Assembly: GCA_003963365.1 (NCBI GenBank)
Contig: RXJG01000003.1
Location: 127,543 to 191,542, forward strand
Direction: 5' to 3'
DNA from: Sphingobacteriales bacterium
GTDB taxonomy: Bacteria > Bacteroidota > Bacteroidia > Chitinophagales > Chitinophagaceae
Length of the DNA: 64,000 nucleotides
Positions 18,026-25,972 of the stretch are shown piece after piece; position 1 is the first letter of the stretch, and each line of letters opens with the position of its first letter. The notes below the pieces were generated by a model. It had not been told where the DNA came from and searched no databases. It saw nothing but the letters and a program-made list of their open reading frames with translations. A program made the translations under genes and the position numbers.

Positions 18026-18979
18026 TTAGTTTCTTGTTAATGGTTGTTTCAAAGCTATATTAAATTCAGACCATATTTGATGTACAATCGCTGCGGCGGG
18101 TAAAATATTATTTAATAACGCACTGCATTGACCAATCTCCAACTCTCCTTCATCCAAATCACCTTCAAACATTCCTTTTTTTGCCCTTGCTCTTCCTAAT
18201 ATGGTTTTCAATTCATCGGTACCGGCCCCTCTAAGTTCTGCATTTTGTATTTCCTCAAAAAATTTATTCTTTAAAAGTCGTACCGGTGTCAGCTTTTTCA
18301 TCATCAGCATCGTGTCACCTTCATTAGCATGCATCACTGCCTCCTTAAACTTATCGTGAGAGGATGCTTCTTCACTCGCTACAAATCTTGTTCCCATCTG
18401 TACTCCTGCTGCACCTAATACCATTGCGGCCAGCATACTTCTTCCGTCATAAATACCACCAGCAGCTATAACAGGAATCTTTACCGCCTTCACCACAGCA
18501 GGAATCAACACCATCGACGTTGTTTCTTCCCTTCCGTTATGTCCACCGGCTTCAAACCCTTCGGCCACTACCGCATCACATCCGGCTTCTTCTGCTTTAC
18601 GGGCAAACTTACTGCTGCTTACCACATGCACCACTTTAATGCCATGCTCTTTTAATGAGTTTGTCCACGTTTTAGGGTTACCGGCAGAAGTAAAAACAAT
18701 CGGAACTTTTTCCTCCCGAATGATCTGTATATGCTTATCAATATCGGGATAAAGCATAGGAACGTTTACGGCAAAAGGTTTATTGGTGGCTGCTTTACAT
18801 TTAATAATATGTTCACGTAAAACATCGGGATACATACTGCCGCTGCCGATGATACCCAGTCCGCCGGCATTACTCACTGCACTGGCGAGCCGCCAGCCGC
18901 TGGCCCAAATCATTCCTGCCTGTATAATAGGGTAATCAATACCAAACAAATCTGTAACACGATTGTGGAAAGGCTGCAT
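18026..18979 (-). CDS. Nitronate monooxygenase / 2-nitropropane dioxygenase family FMN enzyme
   Basis: About 317 residues from the ATG at 18979 (MQPFHNRVTDLFGIDYPIIQAGM); a TTG nine bases upstream is in frame but less likely. TIM-barrel FMN enzyme with AEGFEAGGHNG (FMN/active-site loop), IPVIAAGGIYDG and GVQMGTRFVASEE phosphate-binding segments. The family includes nitronate monooxygenases, which detoxify alkyl nitronates such as propionate 3-nitronate, and FabK-type enoyl reductases; the sequence does not separate these with certainty, though AEGxEAGGHxG favours the monooxygenase group. Cytoplasmic. Confidence 0.88.
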   Translation of the reverse strand: MQPFHNRVTDLFGIDYPIIQAGMIWASGWRLASAVSNAGGLGIIGSGSMYPDVLREHIIKCKAATNKPFAVNVPMLYPDIDKHIQIIREEKVPIVFTSAGNPKTWTNSLKEHGIKVVHVVSSSKFARKAEEAGCDAVVAEGFEAGGHNGREETTSMVLIPAVVKAVKIPVIAAGGIYDGRSMLAAMVLGAAGVQMGTRFVASEEASSHDKFKEAVMHANEGDTMLMMKKLTPVRLLKNKFFEEIQNAELRGAGTDELKTILGRARAKKGMFEGDLDEGELEIGQCSALLNNILPAAAIVHQIWSEFNIALKQPLTRN

Positions 18980-19084
18980 TGCAATCAATTGTTACGCAAT
19001 ATACCTGAATTTAAAGAACTGCTTTTTCTAATGACACAGCAACTGGTAAAAAGTTGCAATGATGAAAGAAATATTTTTTCCTTG

Positions 19085-19152
19085 TTCGCCGAAGCCCCGG
19101 CGAAGGCGGATTACATCATCAAGGCGTCATCCCGACCTAAGGAGGGATCTCC
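19085..19152. repeat. Palindromic dispersed-repeat-like element
   Basis: Two nested palindromes within ~70 bp of locally GC-rich DNA: TTCGCCG...CGGCGAA (19085 onward) and CATCCCGACC...GGAGGGATCTCC (19128-19152). The second matches from memory a repeat scattered in many Bacteroidota and proteobacterial genomes. The frames that cross it do not look like genes. It occupies the 298-bp gap 18980-19277. Confidence 0.5.
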
Positions 19153-19277
19153 TGAGGATATGCACTTTGCTGAATGATGTACTTAGCGCCATTGCAACTA
19201 TTAAGCCCCTGTTGTGTCACTCACTTGTACGTTCTGTTTTCATGGCAACAGATTATTTGTAGATTCGTAAATAATAA

Positions 19278-19751
19278 ATGAATTACTCATCTTATATCTC
19301 CAAACAACTCAAAGATGCTTACTACGGCAACAACTACACCGGCGTTCATCTAAAAGAATTATTATCCAACATCAACTGGCAGGAAGCAACCACCAAACTT
19401 CATTCCTTCAATACCATAGCCATGCTGGTATATCATATCAACTATTATGTTATGGCTGTAAGCAAGGTATTACAGGGCGGCCCGCTGGATGCACATGATA
19501 AATACAGTTATGATTGTCCGCCCATTGAATCGCAGCAGGATTGGGAAGCACTGGTGCAAAAAACTTTTGCCGATGCCGACAAATTCATCAACTTAATAGA
19601 ACAACTACCCAATGAAAAAATATGGACTGATTTTATTGAACCCAAATACGGCAGCTGGTACCGTAACCTGGCCGGTACTATTGAACATGCCCACTATCAC
19701 ATGGGGCAAATAGCATTGATAAAAAAATTATTGAAAGAAAATACTGCCTGA
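19278..19751 (+). CDS. DinB-like (DUF1572) four-helix protein
   Basis: 157 residues, all helical, of the DinB/YfiT-like superfamily. His residues in LVYHINYYV and in EHAHYHMGQIAL are placed like the metal-binding histidines of that fold. The last segment is the best conserved part of the DUF1572 group common in Bacteroidota. Related proteins include thiol transferases that use bacillithiol or mycothiol, but no specific reaction can be claimed. Stand-alone gene flanked on both sides by intergenic repeats. Confidence 0.8.
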   Translation: MNYSSYISKQLKDAYYGNNYTGVHLKELLSNINWQEATTKLHSFNTIAMLVYHINYYVMAVSKVLQGGPLDAHDKYSYDCPPIESQQDWEALVQKTFADADKFINLIEQLPNEKIWTDFIEPKYGSWYRNLAGTIEHAHYHMGQIALIKKLLKENTA

Positions 19752-19788
19752 TCAACCGGGAAGTTATACCACTTGTTCTATTGGTGAA

Positions 19789-19870
19789 CTTTGTGTTTTC
19801 CTTTGTGGCCTTTGTGGTAAACTAGGTAAACTAACCATAATCAACACGGGGAGCTCACCAAGAACACAAA
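19789..19870. repeat. Second copy of the CTTTGTGG-type repeat
   Basis: CTTTGTG, CTTTGTGG and CTTTGTGGT are repeated in a row from 19789, followed by GGTAAAC twice and ACACAAAG at 19864-19871. The words are the same as those at 17381-17420 in the opposite sense. No gene is seen here. Confidence 0.45.
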
Positions 19871-19895
19871 GAATGTTTAATAAATATAGCCTGAG

Positions 19896-20888
19896 TTATC
19901 CCAGGTCTATTTCAGTATTATCTCCAATATTCAGGCTGCGGCTCTCTCCTTTAATCTCTGCATCGCTGCCAATAAGCGAATCATCTAAAACAATTTCAAA
20001 AAGATTAGTGTAGGAACCAATGATGGATTCTTTAATAATGGAGTAATGTATTTTAGTTTGTTCACCAATAGAAACATTGGGACCAATAATGGAGTTGCGT
20101 ATATCACAACCGGCAGCAATACTCACCGGCGGAACAATAATGGTATTTTCAAAATTATGATCGGGTGAAATGGAAGTACCAAACTTCTTTAAAAGCGTTG
20201 AGTTCGATTCAAGCAAGGTTTCTTTACGTCCGCAATCAAACCAGTTCTGTACTTTAAACGAATGAATCTTTACTCCTTTTGCTATCATACATTCCAGCGC
20301 ATCGGTTAAATTAAATTCATCATAACTCTTTACTCCCTGCTTAATATTTTGTTCAAGACAATCAAATAGCTGGCTGCTCTCTTTTATTTTATACAAACCT
20401 ACCAGTGCCATATTGCTCTTGGGAATATGCGGTTTTTCCACCACCCGGCTGATGGATCCATCATCTTCAATCTCCGCTACACCAAAATTTCTGGGGTCAT
20501 CCACTTTCTTTACTCCCAGCATGGAATAAGGTGATTCCAGGACAGATTTAATATCATACTCGCAAATGGTATCGCCTAATACAATAAATACTTCATCATT
20601 CTTAACCACATCTTTCGTTAAGTATATTGCCTGGCCCGAACCTTCTCTTTCATTTTGTGCTACAAAGTGAGCTATGAGTGCCGGGTATTTTTCTTTTACA
20701 TAGTCCTGTATCTTATCACCGAGGTGACCTACTACAAAAACAAATTCATTGATGCCTGCTTCCAGCAACTGGTCAACTATAATACTCAAAATGGTTTTAC
20801 CGGCTAAAGGAATGAGTGCCTTGGGTTGTGTATATGTATGCGGACGCAGTTTGGTGCCGGCGCCTGCAACGGGAATTATCGCTTTCAT
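19896..20888 (-). CDS. Sugar-phosphate nucleotidylyltransferase with left-handed beta-helix tail
   Basis: 330 residues. The N-terminal nucleotidyltransferase motif GAGTKLRPHTYTQPKALIPL (residues 9-28) is the nucleotide/Mg-binding loop of RmlA/GlmU-like enzymes, and FVVGHLG, FIVLGDTI and VEKPHIPKS follow as expected. The tail from about residue 245 holds hexapeptide repeats (PPVSIAAGCDIRNSIIGPNV), a left-handed beta-helix. It activates a sugar 1-phosphate with UTP or dTTP for cell-envelope polysaccharide synthesis; the exact sugar cannot be assigned. No acetyltransferase catalytic residues were recognised in the tail. Single gene, divergent from glyA. Confidence 0.88.
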   Translation of the reverse strand: MKAIIPVAGAGTKLRPHTYTQPKALIPLAGKTILSIIVDQLLEAGINEFVFVVGHLGDKIQDYVKEKYPALIAHFVAQNEREGSGQAIYLTKDVVKNDEVFIVLGDTICEYDIKSVLESPYSMLGVKKVDDPRNFGVAEIEDDGSISRVVEKPHIPKSNMALVGLYKIKESSQLFDCLEQNIKQGVKSYDEFNLTDALECMIAKGVKIHSFKVQNWFDCGRKETLLESNSTLLKKFGTSISPDHNFENTIIVPPVSIAAGCDIRNSIIGPNVSIGEQTKIHYSIIKESIIGSYTNLFEIVLDDSLIGSDAEIKGESRSLNIGDNTEIDLG

Positions 20889-20954
20889 CGTTAATGGTTA
20901 AATCAACTGCAAAACAAGCTGTGAAAATAGGGATTTTTTGACAGGTCGAAGGTT

Positions 20955-21048
20955 AATTCAAAAGTCAAAATTAAAAAGTAAAAATGGTCGTTAGTATCTT
21001 TTTTGAATTTTGACTTTTGAATTTTGACTTTTTAATTTTTACTTATCC
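20955..21048. repeat. AT-rich heptamer-type inverted repeats upstream of glyA
   Basis: TTCAAAAGTCAAAATTAAAA at 20958-20977 is mirrored by TTTTGACTTTTGAATTTTGA from about 21010. Both arms are built from TTTTGAA/TTTTGAC heptamers. The same heptamer occurs four times in a row inside metG (52063-52090). Confidence 0.55.
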
Positions 21049-21059
21049 CGAACAAAACT

Positions 21060-21089
21060 TTAGCGATTATCCCTGCGGGGCTATCTTTG
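21060..21089 (+). promoter_or_regulatory. glyA promoter
   Basis: The -7 box TATCTTTG (21082-21089) is a perfect TAnnTTTG; 19 bp upstream is TTA (21060-21062) in place of the -33 TTG. Transcription would start near 21096, only ~14 nt before the ATG at 21110. This excludes the longer in-frame reading that begins at 21017. Confidence 0.65.
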
Positions 21090-21109
21090 TGGCCCAAATT
21101 AACTCCCTC

Positions 21110-22390
21110 ATGCAAAGAGATACTTTAGTTTTCGATTTAATAAGAAAAGAATTAGAACGCCAGCGTCACGGCATTGAACTCATCGCTTCTGAAAACTTCA
21201 CCAGCTTACAGGTAATGGAAGCAATGGGTGGTGTAATGACGAATAAATATGCAGAAGGTTATCCCGGCCGCCGCTATTATGCCGGTTGCGAAATTGTAGA
21301 CCAGACAGAACAATTAGCCATCGATCGTTTAAAACAAATCTTTAATTGTGAGTATGCCAATGTGCAGCCGCATAGTGGTGCCCAGGCCAATGCGGCATTG
21401 ATGAGTGCCATCATTAATCCCAGTGATAAAATACTGGGGCTGGATTTAAGTATGGGTGGTCACTTGACACATGGTTCACCGGTTAACTTCAGTGGTAAAT
21501 TATACGAAACACATTTTTATGGTGTAGTAAAAGAAACAGGTCGTGTTGATTATGATACATTAGAAGCAAAAACAAGAACTGAAAAACCAAAGCTGATCAT
21601 TTGCGGTGCTTCTGCTTACAGCCGTGACTGGGATTATGCAAGAATTAGAAAAGTAGCCGATGAAGTGGGTGCTTTTGTCATGTGCGATATGGCGCATCCT
21701 GCGGGATTGATAGCAAAAGGATTATTGAATTCCCCCTTTGATCATTGTCATTTTGTTACTTCTACTACTCATAAAACATTACGTGGGCCCCGTGGCGGTA
21801 TCATTTTGATGAAGAAAGATTTTGAAAATCCTTTTGGATTAAAAGATGTAAAAGGTAATACCCGCATGATGAGTAATTTGATTGATATGGCGGTATTCCC
21901 CGGTCAGCAGGGCGGACCATTAGAACATGTAATTGCCGCCAAAGCAATTGCTTTTGGTGAAATTCTCAGCGATGATTTTACTGCTTATGCCAAACAGGTA
22001 GTAAGTAATGCACAGGCAATGGCAAAAGTTTTTGTTGACAAAGGTTATCATCTCATCAGTGAAGGAACAGATAATCATTTAATGCTGATTGATCTTCGTA
22101 ATAAAAACATCAGCGGTAAAAAAGCGGAACAGGTTTTAGTAAAAGCTGATATCACCAGCAACAAAAACATGGTGCCTTTTGATGATAAAAGTGCTTTTGT
22201 TACTTCCGGTATCCGTGTAGGCACACCAGCCATCACCACCCGTGGTATGAAAGAAAGTGATATGGAATTTGTAGTGAACAGTATTGATAAAGTACTGGTA
22301 AATGCAGATGATGAAAAAGTAATAGCCACGGTAAGAAGTGAAGTAAATGAATTTATGAAGCAGTTTCCCCTGTACCCGGAACTGGGATAA
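21110..22390 (+). CDS. glyA: Serine hydroxymethyltransferase
   Basis: 426 residues. A PLP enzyme interconverting serine plus tetrahydrofolate with glycine plus 5,10-methylene-THF, the main one-carbon source. Start [18 protein letters not shown] is typical. Conserved [33 protein letters not shown] and the PLP-lysine motif [13 protein letters not shown] (K222) are all intact. The frame is open upstream to 21017, but the promoter position and family N-termini favour 21110. Monocistronic, with its own promoter and a strong terminator. Confidence 0.98.
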   Translation: MQRDTLVFDLIRKELERQRHGIELIASENFTSLQVMEAMGGVMTNKYAEGYPGRRYYAGCEIVDQTEQLAIDRLKQIFNCEYANVQPHSGAQANAALMSAIINPSDKILGLDLSMGGHLTHGSPVNFSGKLYETHFYGVVKETGRVDYDTLEAKTRTEKPKLIICGASAYSRDWDYARIRKVADEVGAFVMCDMAHPAGLIAKGLLNSPFDHCHFVTSTTHKTLRGPRGGIILMKKDFENPFGLKDVKGNTRMMSNLIDMAVFPGQQGGPLEHVIAAKAIAFGEILSDDFTAYAKQVVSNAQAMAKVFVDKGYHLISEGTDNHLMLIDLRNKNISGKKAEQVLVKADITSNKNMVPFDDKSAFVTSGIRVGTPAITTRGMKESDMEFVVNSIDKVLVNADDEKVIATVRSEVNEFMKQFPLYPELG

Positions 22391-22429
22391 ATACAACAAA
22401 TATTCTTTGTAAACGAAAACTAATTAAAA

Positions 22430-22460
22430 AAAGAGACCGGCATGAAAGCCGGTCTTTTTT
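22430..22460 (+). terminator. Bidirectional terminator after glyA
   Basis: Perfect 8-bp stem AGACCGGC/GCCGGTCT (22434-22441, 22448-22455) with a 6-nt loop, followed by TTTTT on the plus strand and preceded by a run of A. It serves glyA and the converging T9SS-protein gene. Confidence 0.88.
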
Positions 22461-22482
22461 ATTGATTTTTCAAGAAGGACAG

Positions 22483-25110
22483 TTAGTTTTTTACAAACCT
22501 TGAAGAAATTGTTTCCTGGTTATTTAAGATGCATGACAAAATATAAGTACCGGATGAAAGATTATTTACATTAACCTGGATTTGATTGCTGCCAACCCTT
22601 AACTGTGCAGCCTGGTATTTGTACACCCTTCCGCTTATATCAATTATCCGCATATTCAAATTGCCTGCTGAAGGTGTTGAAACATTCACCACAATATGAT
22701 CCGTAGCAGGATTAGGCCCTGCATTAATTATCTCCAGTTGTTTACCATTTACATAGGTTATTAAACGATAGGGTGAATAGGCAATTTTACCATTTTCATC
22801 AGTAACTTTTAAGCGGTAATACACTTTGTTTTGACCAGTATAAAAATCGTTATAATTAAATGGCTGGCCACATCTTACTTTATCTGCCGTAATACTGCTG
22901 ATTGTTTTATAGCTGATATTATCAGTTGAACGCTGGAGTTCAAAACTTAATTGCTTACCAATGCAGTTAGCCTCCCATTGTAAACTGTTAAAGCTGGAAT
23001 TTTTAATGGCTTCAAATTTTTTCAGCTCTATTGGCAATGGTGCGGCTGATGGGCCTGTGGATCCAAACGTAAATAATCCAAAAGTGGTAACAGGATCACT
23101 TGAAGTGATAAAATTATTAATATCGTCGTTGCTTGTTACAGGAATAGAAGCGGAGGCGGCTGTATTATAATAATCTTTCCATTGGCCGCTGGTAAATTGC
23201 GTAACCCTTAATGCACCAAAGCCCTTGTCAAAAACAGAACTGTAGCCATAAGCATAATGAGGGAAATACAGGCTCACTTTTGCAGTAAGATTAGCATTTT
23301 TAGAGGCTGTTGTCATGGTTAAGTTCCAGTATTCCACATAACTGGTAAATGCTACAGCAGGGGTTGTATGATTATTGTTATTGATAGCAGTATTATTACC
23401 GCCACCGCCCGGCGTATGAAAATATTGAGCAAGCAGTGTATCAGCGGCTAAACCGTTTACACCTGACACAGCTATGGGATTGTAATAACTTACTCCACCT
23501 GTAACCGCTCCAACAGGAAAGGTAAATGAATAGTTATTGGTATTGTTACCCACTCTTTTCATTGGTCCGTTCACAAATCGGTCGGTAGTGCCGCCGCTGA
23601 TGGTGGAACCATAACCACTAACGGTGGCAGCAGCATTTAAAGTAAGAATATTTGTGCTGGTGGTAGTTAAAACACCATTGGTAAAAATTAAACTGTTACT
23701 TACAGAAAGCGGCTGAGTTAATGTAACACCAGTGGTACCATTGCCGGCAGTATTACTGATAGTTAATTTTGCAACAGAATTTCCCGTAGGTGAAGTATTA
23801 AAGTTCCCGGTGTTTTGAACGACTGTACCATTAAAAGTATAATTAGCAAGACTGCTGTAAGTTCTTGTGCCGGTTAATTGAATAGTACCCGTATTGGTTC
23901 CGTTAGCATTAAGGCCAGCAGCATTTGCTGTAATTATACTTCCGCCGGCATTCAAAGTAAATTTTCCCTGGTTCCCTGTGCCATTTAAAACATTGGTTCC
24001 AAAATCTACCGTAGCACCGCTTAATATAGCATAGTTTACAATTTCAACATTGGTGGCAGTAGTTGCCTTTATATAAGTTTGAGTGCCGGTACCATTAAAA
24101 TTGATAACAGATCCGGTAGCTGATCCGGTTTCATAAATTTTAGAATTTCCTAAATGAGAAAAATTACCGGCTATATTCAGGATGGCATTGGTATTGGCAT
24201 CATCCATCAATAATGAAGCAGTGCCGCTGATTGAAAAGTTACCCGCAACAGTTACAGTTCTTCCGTTTTGACCGCTAATTTTTACTTCACCTCCCGTAAT
24301 AATAAAATCTTTACCTATATAATTAACCTGGGGTGTGACTCCGCCAAAACGGAACTCGCCACCACCAGCTGTAAAATTGGTGTTTTGAACCGTTAAGGTT
24401 CCTAAAATAGTAAATCCATTATTATAAAAGTTACCGGGACCATTCCAGGTTTGATTAGCACAATTCCAGGTAACATTGCCAAAAGTATTGTTATCTAAAT
24501 TAGTCGGCGCATTACCAGTAACACCCGTTATATAGCAAAGTGAAGTGAGGTTCCATGTTGCTATGGGGATGGTACCACCATCCTGCGAATGCTGGTAGGT
24601 TGAACCGGCAGCAAATGAAAGCCTTGCGGTATTTGTGCTTGTTACAGTGCCCGAGTTAATAAGAGAGCCATTTACGGTAGTTAACACACCGGGATTGTTT
24701 GTACTAAAAGTTCTTCCGCCACCAACAGTTAAAGTCCCGCTAATGGAACCAGTTGCATTATTTGACAGGGTAATGCTTGCATTAGTTAAAGTAAGAGATG
24801 CTCCGTTTGCAATAGTAAGGTTGGTACTAATTGTAAATGTCATATTTGCACCAGCTAATGTTACTGTTCCCGCTGAGATTGTAATAGAGCTGTAGGTAAC
24901 AGTACCAGGAAGAGTTGAAAATGTAATAGCACCGTTAGTATTAAAAATAATAGTATCACCTGCAACAGGGGCAACCCCCCCCGACCAATTGCCAGCAGTC
25001 GTCCAGTTTTGGTTTGTACCCGGACCATTAGTCCATGTTCTTTGGGCGGCAGAAGAAGGAAAGTTACCAGCTAATAAAATAGTCAGGATTAAAAGGTAGA
25101 ATTTATTCAT
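22483..25110 (-). CDS. Giant T9SS-exported beta-helix-like surface protein
   Basis: 875 residues. Signal peptide (MNKFYLLILTILLAGNFPSSAAQ), then ~600 residues rich in Thr, Asn, Gly and Ser with repeated short strands (NLTIANGASLTLTNASITL, GSISGTLTVGGG) that look like a right-handed beta-helix or adhesin. A fibronectin-like stretch (FELQRSTDNISYKTI) precedes the C-terminal type A sorting domain (AGPNPATDHIVVNVSTPSAG ... SSGTYILS ... SSRFVKN), which is recognised by the type IX secretion system and leads to surface attachment or release. No catalytic motif was seen. It resembles the protein at 25973-28534 in architecture. A short palindrome (TGCAGG ttt CCTGCA, 25172-25186) lies upstream. Confidence 0.88.
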   Translation of the reverse strand: MNKFYLLILTILLAGNFPSSAAQRTWTNGPGTNQNWTTAGNWSGGVAPVAGDTIIFNTNGAITFSTLPGTVTYSSITISAGTVTLAGANMTFTISTNLTIANGASLTLTNASITLSNNATGSISGTLTVGGGRTFSTNNPGVLTTVNGSLINSGTVTSTNTARLSFAAGSTYQHSQDGGTIPIATWNLTSLCYITGVTGNAPTNLDNNTFGNVTWNCANQTWNGPGNFYNNGFTILGTLTVQNTNFTAGGGEFRFGGVTPQVNYIGKDFIITGGEVKISGQNGRTVTVAGNFSISGTASLLMDDANTNAILNIAGNFSHLGNSKIYETGSATGSVINFNGTGTQTYIKATTATNVEIVNYAILSGATVDFGTNVLNGTGNQGKFTLNAGGSIITANAAGLNANGTNTGTIQLTGTRTYSSLANYTFNGTVVQNTGNFNTSPTGNSVAKLTISNTAGNGTTGVTLTQPLSVSNSLIFTNGVLTTTSTNILTLNAAATVSGYGSTISGGTTDRFVNGPMKRVGNNTNNYSFTFPVGAVTGGVSYYNPIAVSGVNGLAADTLLAQYFHTPGGGGNNTAINNNNHTTPAVAFTSYVEYWNLTMTTASKNANLTAKVSLYFPHYAYGYSSVFDKGFGALRVTQFTSGQWKDYYNTAASASIPVTSNDDINNFITSSDPVTTFGLFTFGSTGPSAAPLPIELKKFEAIKNSSFNSLQWEANCIGKQLSFELQRSTDNISYKTISSITADKVRCGQPFNYNDFYTGQNKVYYRLKVTDENGKIAYSPYRLITYVNGKQLEIINAGPNPATDHIVVNVSTPSAGNLNMRIIDISGRVYKYQAAQLRVGSNQIQVNVNNLSSGTYILSCILNNQETISSRFVKN

Positions 25111-25531
25111 TGCAATAATTTTAAACCAGGGTTATTAAAATTATTTTCAATGGATATAAAGACTTAGTGGATGCAGGTTTCCTGCAAAAGGACATGAAAT
25201 TTTTTAGCAGATTTTATAGCTCAGAGGATATTCAATGAAAAAAGGTAGCTGTTGGTAGTCTTTGAGTATAATAGAGGTTCGCTGCAAAGATATAAATGTT
25301 ATTCAAAAAAATTAATACTACTTAAAAAAATTATAAACACATTTCCTTACATACGTAATTTTCTTTATACCTGTTATTCAAATAAAAGGAATTATTTTTA
25401 TTACCTTGAAAATCAATATTTAAAAAATAATCCGCCCCCCGAAAGGGGTTTCCGTTTACCGCATTTATTGAAAATGAGCCTTGCTATTAATATTACCAAT
25501 ACCTTTATTTTTAATTTAAAATAATCAATTA
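25111..25531. other. Gene-free AT-rich gap
   Basis: 421 bp between the divergent T9SS-protein and DUF4293 genes. Besides the 25172-25186 palindrome and a CCCC/GGGG mini-hairpin at 25436-25447, only A/T-rich DNA is seen. The open frame at 25252-25524 has lysine/phenylalanine-biased composition without family resemblance and is not accepted as a gene. Confidence 0.6.
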
Positions 25532-25939
25532 ATGATTCAACGCATACAAACGCTGTGGCTAACACTTGTTACTGTTTGCAGTTTTCTTACATTAAAGTTT
25601 GAGTTTTACGCCGGTACTGATGTAAATAATAATGCCAGGAAACTAACATCGCAATACAATGTTTTATTTATCATCCTGGCTGCTGGTATTGGCATTGCCG
25701 CATTAATCACCCTTTTTTTATATAAACAGCGAAAACTGCAGATACGTATAACAGGTTTTACATTCATTGCCGCAGCAATATTTATTACCCTGTTATTTTT
25801 GAAACTAAAGGATTTTACAACCGGCACCATCAGCCTGTGGTCTGTATTTTATTTTGCCATTCCAGTTTTATTGGTAATGGCTTTGCTGGGAATAATGAAA
25901 GATGAAAAACTGGTTAAAAGCATGGATAAACTGCGATAA
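25532..25939 (+). CDS. DUF4293 family four-helix membrane protein
   Basis: 135 residues. MIQRIQTLWL is the hallmark start of DUF4293, a Bacteroidota-specific integral membrane family. Four hydrophobic segments are visible: LTLVTVCSFLTLKF, VLFIILAAGIGIAALITLFL, TGFTFIAAAIFITLLFL and SLWSVFYFAIPVLLVMALLG. Function is unknown. In many genomes it lies near rho or other housekeeping genes (recalled, not checked); here it is alone between two T9SS-substrate genes. Confidence 0.85.
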   Translation: MIQRIQTLWLTLVTVCSFLTLKFEFYAGTDVNNNARKLTSQYNVLFIILAAGIGIAALITLFLYKQRKLQIRITGFTFIAAAIFITLLFLKLKDFTTGTISLWSVFYFAIPVLLVMALLGIMKDEKLVKSMDKLR

Positions 25940-25972
25940 AAATTAAGATCTGCCGGCAGCGGGATTTTTTAA

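Noticed and set aside
19059-19262. Overlapping short frames between the nitronate monooxygenase-like and DinB-like genes
   Set aside because: They pass through a palindromic repeat element; the residues are translated repeat, not a protein family.
25252-25524. 90-codon open frame upstream of DUF4293
   Set aside because: Low-complexity Lys/Asn/Phe composition in AT-rich DNA, no start context, no resemblance to known families.
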